Notes under the pieces: generated by a model
Database searches by the model: none
What the model was told of the DNA's origin: nothing
What the model saw: the letters and a program-made list of their open reading frames with translations, nothing else
Translations under genes and position numbers: made by a program
In this document: positions 54,836 to 64,000 of the stretch, piece after piece
Layout of the letters: each line of letters begins with the position of its first letter
Numbering within the stretch: the stretch's first letter is position 1
Assembly (NCBI GenBank): GCA_904066235.2
Contig: CAJFCV020000006.1
Coordinates: 10,788,001-10,852,000 of the forward strand
Reading direction: 5' to 3'
Source of the DNA: Bursaphelenchus xylophilus
Lineage: Eukaryota > Nematoda > Chromadorea > Rhabditida > Aphelenchoididae
Length of the DNA stretch: 64,000 nucleotides

Positions 54836-55225
54836 ATTTTTTATATTATCCATGATCAATGTGATGGTTAAGGCAAAAGCAGAGTGAATATTTGAGCTGG
54901 ATACCTGTAGTATTGATCTTTAAAGCTTATAGACCTTATACTATGATGTCAGATTCATTTTCTTTTGAATCATTACCAAGACCGTAGGAAATTATATTAT
55001 CCATGATATTTTTGGTCATCTAAAAGAATCGGTTATATCAAAGTGAATATTCGAGCTAAGTCCTTGCAGCCTTTCTCTATAGGGCCTACAAGCATCATTC
55101 TATCACCTTATAGGCATATTTTGTCTAATAATTACCAAGACCCTAGGAAATTATATTATTCATCATATTTTTGGTCATCTGAAAGAACCGCTTATAGCTC
55201 GGCTGATTTTTGGCCTACAAATTTG
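54836..55225. repeat. Tandem repeat of about 155 bp, two to three units
   Basis: Each unit has ATTACCAAGACC(G/C)TAGGAAA, TTATATTATCCATGATATTT and TGGTCATCT-AAGAA tracts (about 54840, 54975 and 55130). Confidence 0.65.
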
Positions 55226-56285
55226 AAACCCCAACTAATGAGAAGTCTACTGTTTGTTGTTTAACCACATTTCTATATATGGTTAATTTAGACCCCATAA
55301 ACAATAATATTTTACCATCAAAGATTACCCGTCTCGTCGGATGGTTTCTAATTTTTTCAAAGTTTATTCCCCAAATTGCACGCCCTCAGAATCCGCTAGA
55401 ACTTCTTGGCACTGCGATTTGTTATTTCCACCGCCGCCGGAAATGGGTATTATTTTTGGCATGTCATTATGGTAATAGTTCAAGGAACAATACCCAGCAT
55501 TCCGAAAACTGCCGGATTTTCGATGAGTTTTCGCATTTTTTGTTTAGGCGACAGTGCAGAAGGACATCTTAAAGGGGTGTAATGACATAATGGAGCGAGG
55601 GAACAAAGGATTTTGGAGGGCTCGTCATGTTTTTTGGCAGAAAGAAATGTTTTTTTGCACTGTGCGGTTTGTTTTGGGGTTTGCACTGTGCGAAAGAGGG
55701 TAAAATATGAGTTCCATAAATTGCCTTAGGGTTGAAAAATTCTGACAAAAGTCTACGTGAGAATTTGCGAGATATTTTAGGATTTTTTGTCCCATTTTTT
55801 ATAAAATAAATTTTAAAAAATTAAATTAAAACAAAAAAATTTTTTACTGTGTGAGACAAAGAAAGACGTCTAAAAAATTGCCTTAGGGCGTGAAAAGAAT
55901 AATAAAAAATTTTCGACTATTTTTGGACACAATGCGGGATTTTTTTGTACCAAATTTTTTTAATTTTTTGCAATTTTTTTTTGATTTTTTTCCAGAAAAC
56001 CCCCTTTTAAGAGTTTAAAAATCTATTACTCCCACTTTCATGTATAATACAATATCCGGCACGAGCTTAAAAAGGCAAAAAAACATGAGTTTGGGCTTTC
56101 GGAAGTACATAATAAGGGTCTTGTTTTCGAGGATTTAGGAGCTTACTTCCTGAAATTACAATTCCCCCTTTTTTCATGCCATATGATGGCTCTGGGCTTT
56201 TAATTAGTTTACAAATTAAATTTTCGCTTGAGATCTCAAGGTATAAATGTTGTATGGAATTGAATTAAGGGCACAGTGTATAAAA
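55226..56285. other. Unannotated stretch
   Basis: Two GCACTGTGC sites at 55657 and 55684. The 120-residue frame at 55210-55572 is not recognised. Otherwise AT-rich. Confidence 0.4.
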
Positions 56286-56295
56286 TGAAATTTGT

Positions 56296-57295
56296 TTTTG
56301 CACGGTGCAGAGTTCTTTTTTTTTTATTTTAGACATCTCCGCACCGTGCAGAATTTTTTAAGGTTTTTTGAAGCAAAAAATTCTTTTTTTTGTCGGCACT
56401 GTGCACAAGAAAAAAAAATATTTTTTGAAAATTTTGGCTTAGAAATTTGCACGGTGCAAAAAATAGGAAAAAGAATTTGAATTTATAGATAAAAAAAAAA
56501 AAAAAATATTTTTTTCTGCACTGTGCACAAGAAGAAAAAATATTTTTTGACAATTTGCCTTATAAATTTGCACGGTGCAAACGTTTTTTTTGCACAGGGC
56601 GAAAAGTTGATTTTGCAAGGTGCAAAAAATAAATAAAAGAATTTGAATTTATAGATAAAAAATAAAAAAAAATATTTTTTTTCTGCACTGTACACAAGAA
56701 AAAAAAATTTTTTTTTGAAAATTTGCCTTATAAATTTGCACGGTGCAGACGTTTTTTTGCACAGGGCGAAAAGTTGATTTTGCACGGTGCAAAAAATAGA
56801 TAAAAGAATTTGGATTAATAGATAAAAAAATTTTAAAAAAATATTTTTTTTTCTGCACTGTGCACAAGAAAAAAAAATTTTTTGAAAATTTTGCTTTATA
56901 AATTTGCACGGTGCAGACGTTTTTTTGCACAGGGCGAAAAGTTGATTTTGCACGGTGCAAAAAATAGAAAAAAGAATTTGGATTAATAGATAAAAAAATT
57001 TTAAAAAAATATTTTTTTTTCTGCACTGTGCACAAGAAAAAAAATTTTTTTGAAAATTTTGCCTTATAAATTTGCACAGTGCAAACGTTTTTTTTTGCAC
57101 GGTGCAAAAAATAGATAAAAGAATTAGAATTTCACTTAAAATTAAAAATGTAAATTAAAAATATAAAAAAAAAAATTTGGCACGGTGCAAAAAATGGTTT
57201 TGTCTTTGCACGGTGCAAAAAAAAATAAAGAAAAATCGAAACATTTGCACGGTGCAAAAAAAAAATTTTGTCTGCACTGTGCAAAAAATATTTTA
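56296..57295. repeat. GCACNGTGC array, about 178-bp unit
   Basis: Four to five units, each with TTTGCACGGTGCAGACG, TTTGCACAGGGCGAAAAGTT, GATTTTGCACGGTGCAAAAA and TTCTGCACTGTGCACAAG. One site in every unit is changed to GCACAGGGC, a shared error that was copied with the unit. Confidence 0.85.
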
Positions 57296-57889
57296 AAATT
57301 AAAAAAAAACCTATAAAAACAGCCATCCCAAAAGTCAATTCCAAGAAAAATAAGTGCTCTAAATTTTCCCCAGAAAAAAATTTCAATACAATTTCCAGAT
57401 CAAACAATATTGCACTTGTCTCCCCACTTTTCTATTTATTTACTTTTCCCAAAATCGCAAATGTTATTTTTGGTGTCAAATTGGGTTGTCGGAAATCTCG
57501 ACGTTCCCCAGAACATCATGAATATGTATATCTTGCAAGGTTCATGGGGATTAGGTCAATTATTTCGCTTGAACAAACGACACGTTTCCTACATTTTTTA
57601 TATAATCAAAAATATGTTGGAATAATGTTTGCGAAGGGAAATTGTATCTCGCCCTTATTTTTTATTTATTTACGCGTGATATTATTAATATTTTTATGGA
57701 TTTTTTCTCATTCTAACAAAACATTTTTCAGTGGTCACAAGATTTGCACTTGGCCAATTAGTTTTTTGTCATTGGGCCGGATGGGTAATTTGGATTCTTT
57801 CTTTGAAACTTTTTTTTTCTTATGGCCAGATATTTATTTAGATCGAACCGGAGCGTATTTTACATAAAACAAAATTTTATTTTTTTTAT
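57296..57889. other. Unannotated AT-rich stretch
   Basis: No supportable gene or repeat. A 199-residue frame spans it (see rejected). Confidence 0.4.
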
Positions 57890-58495
57890 TTTGACAAGGA
57901 AAGTACTTTTATGGGAGCTCCTACTTTTTGACGGGACATATCTCAAAAAATCAGAAAAAATGTGCTGATCAAGGATATATAAATCTTAGCTGCCCATTTT
58001 AGGTTTTTATAGGTGAAAATGCCCAAAAACTGGCTTATTTTCCTTACAAAAGGCGCAGGCATTCGAAACGATAAAAAGCGCAGTCGGTCTCTTCCTTCGG
58101 AAGAGAGCGGTGTGGCCGAGTGGCTAGTGCCGTAGTCTGGGAATCAAGAGGGGGGATGCCGCACGGGTTCGATTTCCCTTTTGGGCTGAATCAACTTTTT
58201 TTGAAGTTGAAGGTCGGAAAAATAAATTTTTGTGCCAAGACTGATTTATAACGTTTTAGAAACTCAATAAACATCATTTTAAGCCAAAATAAAAATTGTA
58301 AACCTGTGAAAAATTAAGCGAAAAGGGGTTCATATAGGACTTTAAGTCAACTTCCGATTGAGTTTTCATCCCTAAAAACCTAAAATGGGCAGCTAAGATT
58401 TATATATCCTTGATCAGCACATTTTTTCTGATTTTTTGAGATATGTCCCGTCAAAAAGTAGGAGCCCCCATAAAAGTACTTTCCTTGTGAAAATT
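57890..58495. mobile_element. Fold-back with GACAAGGAAAGTACTT arms around a tRNA-like unit
   Basis: Arms 57890-58035 and 58365-58495. Mirrored CAAGGAAAGTACTTTTATGG, CGGGACATATCTCAAAAAAT and TTAGCTGCCCATTTTAGGT. Same arm family as 13545-14310. Confidence 0.8.
58106..58188 (+). tRNA. tRNA-like sequence with variable arm, probably tRNA-derived
   Basis: Consensus box A TGGCCGAGTGG, a D-arm pairing GGC with GCC, a long variable region and box B GGGTTCGATTT. The acceptor stem pairs only in AGC/GCT and the anticodon stem is weak, so I do not assign an amino acid. It resembles class II (Leu/Ser-type or nematode variable-arm) tRNAs. Confidence 0.4.
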
Positions 58496-58554
58496 CTTAA
58501 ATTTTTTTTTCTTTCCGATTTTCCCGAAAATTTGTCAGGTTTCTACGCTTTGCC

Positions 58555-58860
58555 CACATAATAAATCATGAAAATTTTAGCTTGTGCTTTGCAGCGACAG
58601 CCGAGATATTCAACGTTCTTTTCTGCCGAGAGAGTACGCAAAACGGGGAGAGCGGTTTGAAAAAAGACTTTTTTGGCCATATCTTTTCCAGTTTCGTGCG
58701 GAAAAAATTATATTTTTTATGACAATATCTACTGTAGCGGTAGAAAGATAGAAATGAAATTTTTTATGACAAAATTTGCAAAGACAAATAAATATTCAAA
58801 AACATTTTTTTTCAACCTAAAAATCGCTTTGATGTCTCCAAAGCGCCAACTGCGATAAAT
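58555..58860. repeat. CCGAGATATTCAACG family, single arm
   Basis: GCTTGTGCTTTGCAGCGACA, GAGATATTCAACGTTC, GAGAGTACGCAAAACGGGGA, then TTTCCAGTTTCGTGCGGAAA. Confidence 0.7.
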
Positions 58861-58894
58861 CGAATCTAAATTTGTCCGGACTCTTACCAAAGTC

Positions 58895-59372
58895 ATAATT
58901 AGCATTCTGTTGCATCGAAAATCGAGTCACCGCCGAGAAAATGAGTTGTGTCGCGGCAAAATCAAATTGCTTTTATTTCAGCAACGCGATCGGCGCAACG
59001 ACATTTTTCTCACTATTTTCCCGACAGACTGATATTGAATTTTTCGTAGAATTTTTTATCACCTTTTGCAAGACTTATCTCTAGCGCTGTAAATCATTTT
59101 TTGTATCGGAAATGTGCAAGGCAGGCAGATTGGTCGTATTTTAAAAACTGTGAGCATCACACTTGGGACACTTTTTCTGGAATTCAAAATTAACCTTTGT
59201 ACAACAAAACCCTTCTATCAGTCTGTCGGGAAAATAATGAGCACAATGTCGCTGAACCAATCGTGTCGCTGAAGTGAAAAGCAATTTGATTTTTTTGCGA
59301 CACAATTCATTTTCTCGTCGGCGATGCAATTTTCGATGAAAAAGAGCGCTCATTATTTTCCCGACAGATTGA
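58895..59372. mobile_element. Two AGTCTGTCGGG-family TIR elements
   Basis: 58895-59035 lacks its left terminus but keeps CTATTTTCCCGACAGACTGA. 59219-59372 is complete. Interiors share GCATCGAAAATCG and GAAAATGAATTGTG-like tracts in either orientation. Confidence 0.75.
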
Positions 59373-59424
59373 AATATGTATTATATATGAATACTGTAAG
59401 GCTGTAACGTAAACTTGATTTCAG

Positions 59425-59655
59425 CCGTTGCCACGACGTTTCCGCCAGGTAATACGATGTGATTTTAAAAAAAAGGCCCTAATTTTCTCCGCCGAGAAAT
59501 GGGCCCTCCGCCGACGAAAAAAAAATTTTTTTAGAGATTCTAAAAACGCACGACGTCAATTTTTAGAAGCAAAAATAAATTCGTTGATAGCTGCTAAAAA
59601 CACAAAGATATAAGCAAATTATTTGTTACAAATTTCTTGAAACACCCTGTATAGT
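59425..59655. mobile_element. Remnant of the ACAGGGTGTTC fold-back family
   Basis: CTCCGCCGACGAAAAAAAAA, AGAGATTCTAAAAAC and the terminal CACCCTGTATAG match one arm of the element at 12465-13527. Confidence 0.6.
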
Positions 59656-60181
59656 ATTTCAAATCAATTTTTTGGTCTCTTGAGGTTCCTTGTGCTGAAT
59701 TTTGATTGTAAATAATATTTCAGGCAGTCTAAAAAATTTCCTCATCACTTTTTTTACAGTCCCTCTCAATCCCCAAAAATGTCATCAATTATCCTCCCTA
59801 AACCTCCGGGCACACTTTGACGTCGATTCGCTGTCGAAACTTTTCTTCGACCCCTTGAGGGAATTCTAAAAATTAGGGCTACGTCCGTAACCGTTAAAAT
59901 GGTTAAAGTAATGCAGCAAAATCTGCGAAATTCCGTGTCATAAAAGTTGAAATTTCAAAGATTGCGCCAGAGGGGGCAGTAAAAGCCTTCGATCCGTCTC
60001 GATTAGGTTTTGGGCTTCGTAAAATGGGCCGGGTTTTGAGTAGTCTGTAATTTTGAGATGGGGCCAACATGGGTGCATAAGGAAGAGATTAATAGGGGGA
60101 GAGGGCTGCAAGTGCGACACTTGCAAAATTAAAAAGATTTGCTTTTGATTTTGCGTATAGCTCGGATTTAGGCTATTTATT
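59656..60181. other. Unannotated stretch
   Basis: No supportable feature. Confidence 0.4.
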
Positions 60182-60535
60182 AGTTTGTCGGGAAAATAAT
60201 GAGCATTCAATTGCATCAAAAATCGCATCGCCGCCGAGAAAACGAATTGAAAATCAATTTTTTTTTCACTTCGGCGACGCGATCAGCGCAGCGACGTTGT
60301 GCTCATTATTTTCCCGACAGACTGATAATCAAAAAGGGAGATTCTCTAAGTGCGGTGCCCAGTTTTTGATGAATCTTGGCCTAATTATGAATATTTTTTT
60401 TCTATCAGTCTGTCGGGAAAATAACGGCGGAATTTTATGTGTCTCGGTAAAATCAAATTTCTTTTCACTTCAGCGACGCGATCGGCGCAACGACATTTTG
60501 CTCATTATTTTCCCGACAGAATGATATTGAATTTT
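60182..60535. mobile_element. Two AGTCTGTCGGG-family TIR elements
   Basis: 60182-60328 (AGTTTGTCGGGAAAATAATG to ATTATTTTCCCGACAGACTG) and 60406-60535. The flank after the second (about 60536-60650) repeats that after 59035 almost exactly, so the element and its flank were duplicated together. Confidence 0.75.
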
Positions 60536-60739
60536 TCGTCGAATTTTTTATCACCCTCTGCAAGACTTATTTCTAGCGCTGTAAATCATTTTTTGTATCA
60601 GAAATGTGCAAGGCAGGCAGATGGTCGTATTTTAAAAACTGTTAGATAATACCTGTATGTATTATATAATATTTACATGTTTTATAATTTGTTCCAATGT
60701 CCTCGAACGCACTTCAAACTACCCTGAAAATGAGTGGAT

Positions 60740-61300
60740 GCTATTCCTTTGTTCCGAAATTCAACAATCTTTTCGGCCGAGAGAGTACGCAAAACGCGGA
60801 GAGCGATCTGTCGACATTCAGAGCGCTCGGAGTTCAACGCTCAGATTTTTGATAGATTTTGTAAACAGGTTGTGTATAGGGCACTTGTAGATTTCTGAAA
60901 ATTCTGGTTTGCCTTTTTGCAGGGAGAACCGAGATATTGAACGATCTTTGCGGCCGAGAGAGTATGCGAAATGCGGAGAGCGGTCAGAGAAAAAACACTT
61001 TTTTGGCCGTATCTTTGGCAATTTTTTGCCGTCATGTCAACATTATCCTCTACGGTAGAAACAGGTACAAATTTTAGGGAGTTCGCAAAGCATAGAGAGC
61101 GGTCAGAGAAAAAACACTTTTTTGGCCATATCTTTGGCAGTTTCGTGGGGAAAAATTTGATTTTTTGTGGAAACATTATCCTCTACAGTAGAAACAGCCA
61201 TGAAATTTTTCATGCCAAAATTCGCAAAAATGCTTCACATTTTTTTGCAAAAAAATTTACATTTTTTTTAAACTTTCGATCCAAAAATCTCGTTCGTTTT
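60740..61300. repeat. CCGAGATATTCAACG family, tandemly overlapping members
   Basis: Successive arms at about 60765, 60925 and 61090, each with GAGAGCGGTCAGAGAAAAAA and TTTTTTGGCC(G/A)TATCTTTGG. Two centres have CCTCTACGGTAGAAACAGG. Confidence 0.7.
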
Positions 61301-61750
61301 ATGAATGCGCAAGTTTTGCATATGTCCTTTTGTTTTCTCCAAACTCTATTTCACTCGCTATTTTTATCCTCAACATTCAAAGATCCCTTATCAACGTGCA
61401 AACCCCCTCTAACCACCTTATTTATGCACAACAACTCTAAATTTGCACAAAACTTGCGCCGTTAATCTCTGATTCGCCGCGGTTTCCGGGCGTATTCCTC
61501 TAAAGACATCCCTCCCCCAATTTTCAAATCAAATGACATTCGACGAAGAAATTAGCCACGGCCCGGCGGAAACGTTGAAGTAACAAAGTAGTGAAGGGTG
61601 AGGAAAACACGCCGGGAACGTCATTATAATAGAGCCGGAGAGCTCCGTTTTCGGCCGCGGATGTTTTCGGAGTTGCTTTGTTTTGATGTTCTTTGATGCC
61701 AATGTTTTTCATTATGAAGTGCGTAGACTTCTTTCCGCCTTTTCTCACCG
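61301..61750. other. Unannotated stretch
   Basis: No supportable gene; see nothing else. Confidence 0.4.
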
Positions 61751-61752
61751 CC

Positions 61753-62385
61753 GTACGATGTGTTTTGCCGCTTTGTCGGCAATGCACGTGCATTTTTCTT
61801 TTTCTTTGCCAACGCACCGTGCGTTTTGTTTTTTCGTTGCCAAGGCACTGTGCATTTTGCTTTTTTGTCGCCAATGCACTGTGCATTTGCAATTTTGCCC
61901 TTTCACCAACGCCGCACTGTGCATTAGGACTTCCCGTACGCACCGTGCATTTTTTGACGTTTGCTCACCGCCGCACGGTGCGTTTTATTTCTTTACAGTC
62001 AACGCACCGTGCATTTTGCCTTTTTGTCGTCAGCGCACCGTGCATTTGGCCTTTTCTCATCGCCGCACCGTGCATTTTGCTTTTGCCTTTTTATCGCCAA
62101 TGCACTGTGCACTTTGCATTTTTGTCGCCAACGCACCGTGCATTTTGTCTTTTTGTCACCAGCGCACCGTGCATTCTGCTTTTTTCTCACCGCCGCACTG
62201 TGCACTTTGCATTTTTGTCGCCAGCGCACAGTGCATTTTGCTTTTTATCGCTAACGCACCGCGCATTTTTTTGCCCGTTTCTCATCACCGCACAGTGCCC
62301 TTTTCGCACAGTGCAAACTCCGAAAAAGCTGTCTGCACTGTGCACAATTTGTTAGCTGCACGGTGCACGAGACCATGTGTACAGT
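61753..62385. repeat. GCACNGTGC array with 31-bp period
   Basis: Palindrome starts at 61784, 61814, 61845, 61876, 61914, 61940, 61973, 62004, 62035, 62065, 62102, 62133, 62164, 62195, 62226, 62256 and 62290. Most steps are 30-31 bp; three other sites follow closer. The unit is GCACCGTGCATTTTGC then about fifteen bases with TTTTTGTCGCCAAC. The central base varies among A, T, C and G while the eight flanking bases are kept. Confidence 0.9.
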
Positions 62386-62493
62386 GCAAACTGGGGGTGC
62401 TGCGCGACTCGCTGCGTCTTGGAAGTCCGTCATTGCCTTACAGCGGGCAGGTTTTTTACGTGACTGCGGCGATACGAGACAATTTTCTGCGAC

Positions 62494-62524
62494 AAATCCA
62501 CACTATTTACCCGACAAACTCGTA
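62494..62524. repeat. Solo right end of AGTCTGTCGGG family
   Basis: CCACACTATTTACCCGACAA, diverged, with no left partner nearby. Confidence 0.5.
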
Positions 62525-62853
62525 GTCAAATTTTTGCAAAAATTTGACGTTACAGAATTTCATATTTTTAGATTCGAGATTTCCGTCAACAATACATAAT
62601 CTTCGAGATTTTCCGACCGATTATAATATTTTTGCTGGGCACGTCAGAAGAAAGATGTTATAATAGATAGAAAGAAACTTTCGTGTGTAACTTCACTCAG
62701 ACTCAACAGAATTTGATGAGACCAAGAGCGTTTAAGAGGCTGGGAGACACGCTTCAACCTTATGAAATTGTTTTATTTCATATCGGCCACAGGCGTGGTA
62801 AAAATTTCAAAACATATTTTTTTGGGGGACAACAAATTGTCAATTTTTACATT
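62525..62853. other. Unannotated stretch
   Basis: No supportable feature. Confidence 0.4.
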
Positions 62854-64000
62854 TTGAGGCATAAGATCTCAATAAACCAGCATATAAAGACTAGAATGAA
62901 GAGTAATCAGTTGCCAGCAATCATAGAACAGCATACAACGGGTTTCAGCCATTAGTATAATCTCCTTCGCTTTCTATAGGTCGGGCACTTGGGGGTGGAC
63001 CATGTACAATATAATGTCAGCCTGGGGGCTTCCTAGGCCGAAATTATCTTATATTCCGGTTTTTTATGGAAGATTATTGCATATATTTAACACACTTGCA
63101 CCGGATTACAACTTGGAGGGGCTACGGGTCAAAAATTCGTCAGATAATATTATTTTTGGTCATTTAAACTCTGTGTTTCGCCCAAAAATCGATAATTTTT
63201 TTGCCGACAGGGGGCATAGGTTCATTTAATCCTCCTTTACGGCCAAACTAACGACATTCTACAAATTATTTCATTACCTGTCTCGACGCCCTGAAATTTC
63301 CGGGTGAGATTCTGACGGTCCAATTAATTCTTGTGCCACACTAGGGTGGTGAGTATATTAATCATTTTATTGCGCGTCTTCTGCGTTTTTAAACGTTAAA
63401 ACTAATATTTTTAATGCTTGCAAAAATCTCTAATATGCTAATAAAATGTCTTGGAAGTTGCAGGCTTGAAGAAATAAGAATTTTTCTGGGTGTTGCAAAC
63501 CCGACGTGAAAATTCATGTAAATCCAAACATTTCCCTCTGCATACCTCTTCCATGAGTGCTGGTACTGACATGTGAAAGGCACTGAATATTTGTCTTTTA
63601 GTGTAGTTTGTTTTCAAATATAGAAGGTTTCTCCAACGATCTTCATGCGCGACATTTTTTGATTTTTGATACTCTGACCAACAGTATGAAAGGCCATGAT
63701 TAACATATTCGAGGTAACAAGGCGCAAGTGTAACCCGTTAGGTGTAATTTTTTGACTTGCCCTAGCGTAGTAAGATGTAACCGCCCATAAAAAACCGGAA
63801 TATAAGATAATTTCGGCCTAGGAAGCCCCCAGGCTGACATTATATTGTACATGGTCCACCCCCAAGTGCCCGACCTATAGAAAGCGAAGGAGATTATACT
63901 AATGGCTGAAACCCGTTGTATGCTGTTCTATGATTGCTGGCAACTGATTACTCTCCATTCTAGTCTTTATATGCTGGTTTATTGAGATCTTATGCCTCAA
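62854..64000. repeat. Long inverted repeat running off the window end
   Basis: Arms 62854-63070 and 63784-64000 are 217 bp and almost perfect inverted copies; I saw one mismatch, in GACTAGAATGAAGAG. The 713-bp spacer has no recognised gene. Pairing is still intact at base 64000, so the arms may extend beyond the window and left of 62854. Confidence 0.9.

Noticed and set aside
56483..57107. Cys/Lys/Phe-rich open frames of 205 and 152 residues
   Set aside because: Translations of the 178-bp palindrome array; both frames repeat with the unit.
57268..57867. Open frame of 199 residues on the plus strand
   Set aside because: Composition follows AT-rich DNA, no domain is recognised, and it begins inside the GCACNGTGC array.
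61753..62385. CRISPR-like regular repeat
   Set aside because: The window is eukaryotic; spacers are not unique, repeats are only nine bases, and there are no cas genes.
61683..62525. Open frame of 280 residues (and 220 and 97 in other frames) rich in Cys, Phe and Ala
   Set aside because: It is the translation of the 31-bp palindrome array, which has few stop codons in any frame. The unit is not a multiple of three, so the peptide simply cycles through frames.

Overview
This is a nuclear genome segment from a nematode. The basis is a major sperm protein (MSP) domain gene, two degenerin-type DEG/ENaC channel genes, a small SH2-tyrosine kinase of the type expanded in nematodes, spliceosomal introns ending in TTTTAG or TTTCAG, and GC-richer exons in very AT-rich non-coding DNA. 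I cannot name the species. Exon joins below were worked out by hand from splice signals, codon phase and remembered protein families, with no alignment.

Genes lie only in the first 36 kb. In order: a 125-bp tandem array (1-1757); an MSP-domain gene with a Lys/Glu-rich tail (minus, 1847-5853); a complete KICS2-like (KICSTOR subunit) gene (minus, 7552-9541); a divergent DEG/ENaC gene A (plus, 9884-15825); a convergent paralogue B (minus, 23692 down to a tentative end at 15975) whose last intron holds a broken SLC36-type amino acid transporter between inverted repeats; an SH2-tyrosine kinase (plus, 25003-28265); and an APC8/CDC23 (C. elegans mat-3) gene (minus, 28442-35888). KICS2 concerns TORC1 nutrient signalling and APC8 the cell cycle. 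The MSP protein and perhaps the kinase are typical of the sperm lineage. The channels are membrane proteins. I see no operon or shared pathway.

From 35.9 to 64 kb I find no supportable gene. The DNA is packed with fold-back and short terminal-inverted-repeat (TIR) elements: (1) a TIR family ending AGTCTGTCGGGAAAATAATG, a dozen or more copies; (2) a fold-back family with CCGAGATATTCAACGATCTT-like arms; (3) a family ending GGGACCTGATCCAGTGGC; (4) GTCCCC-armed fold-backs; (5) two palindromes carrying tRNA-like Pol III A and B boxes; (6) singletons. The same families fill the introns of the six genes.

The most unusual signal is a nine-base near-palindrome, GCACNGTGC. It occurs well over a hundred times and forms separate arrays with different periods (about 23, 31, 178 and 335 bp), inside APC8 introns, in the gene-free block and inside unrelated TIR elements. 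Other points: nested palindromes in one degenerin intron, tandem arrays that multiply 3' splice sites, and a repeated TTATACGATGAAA motif around the kinase gene.
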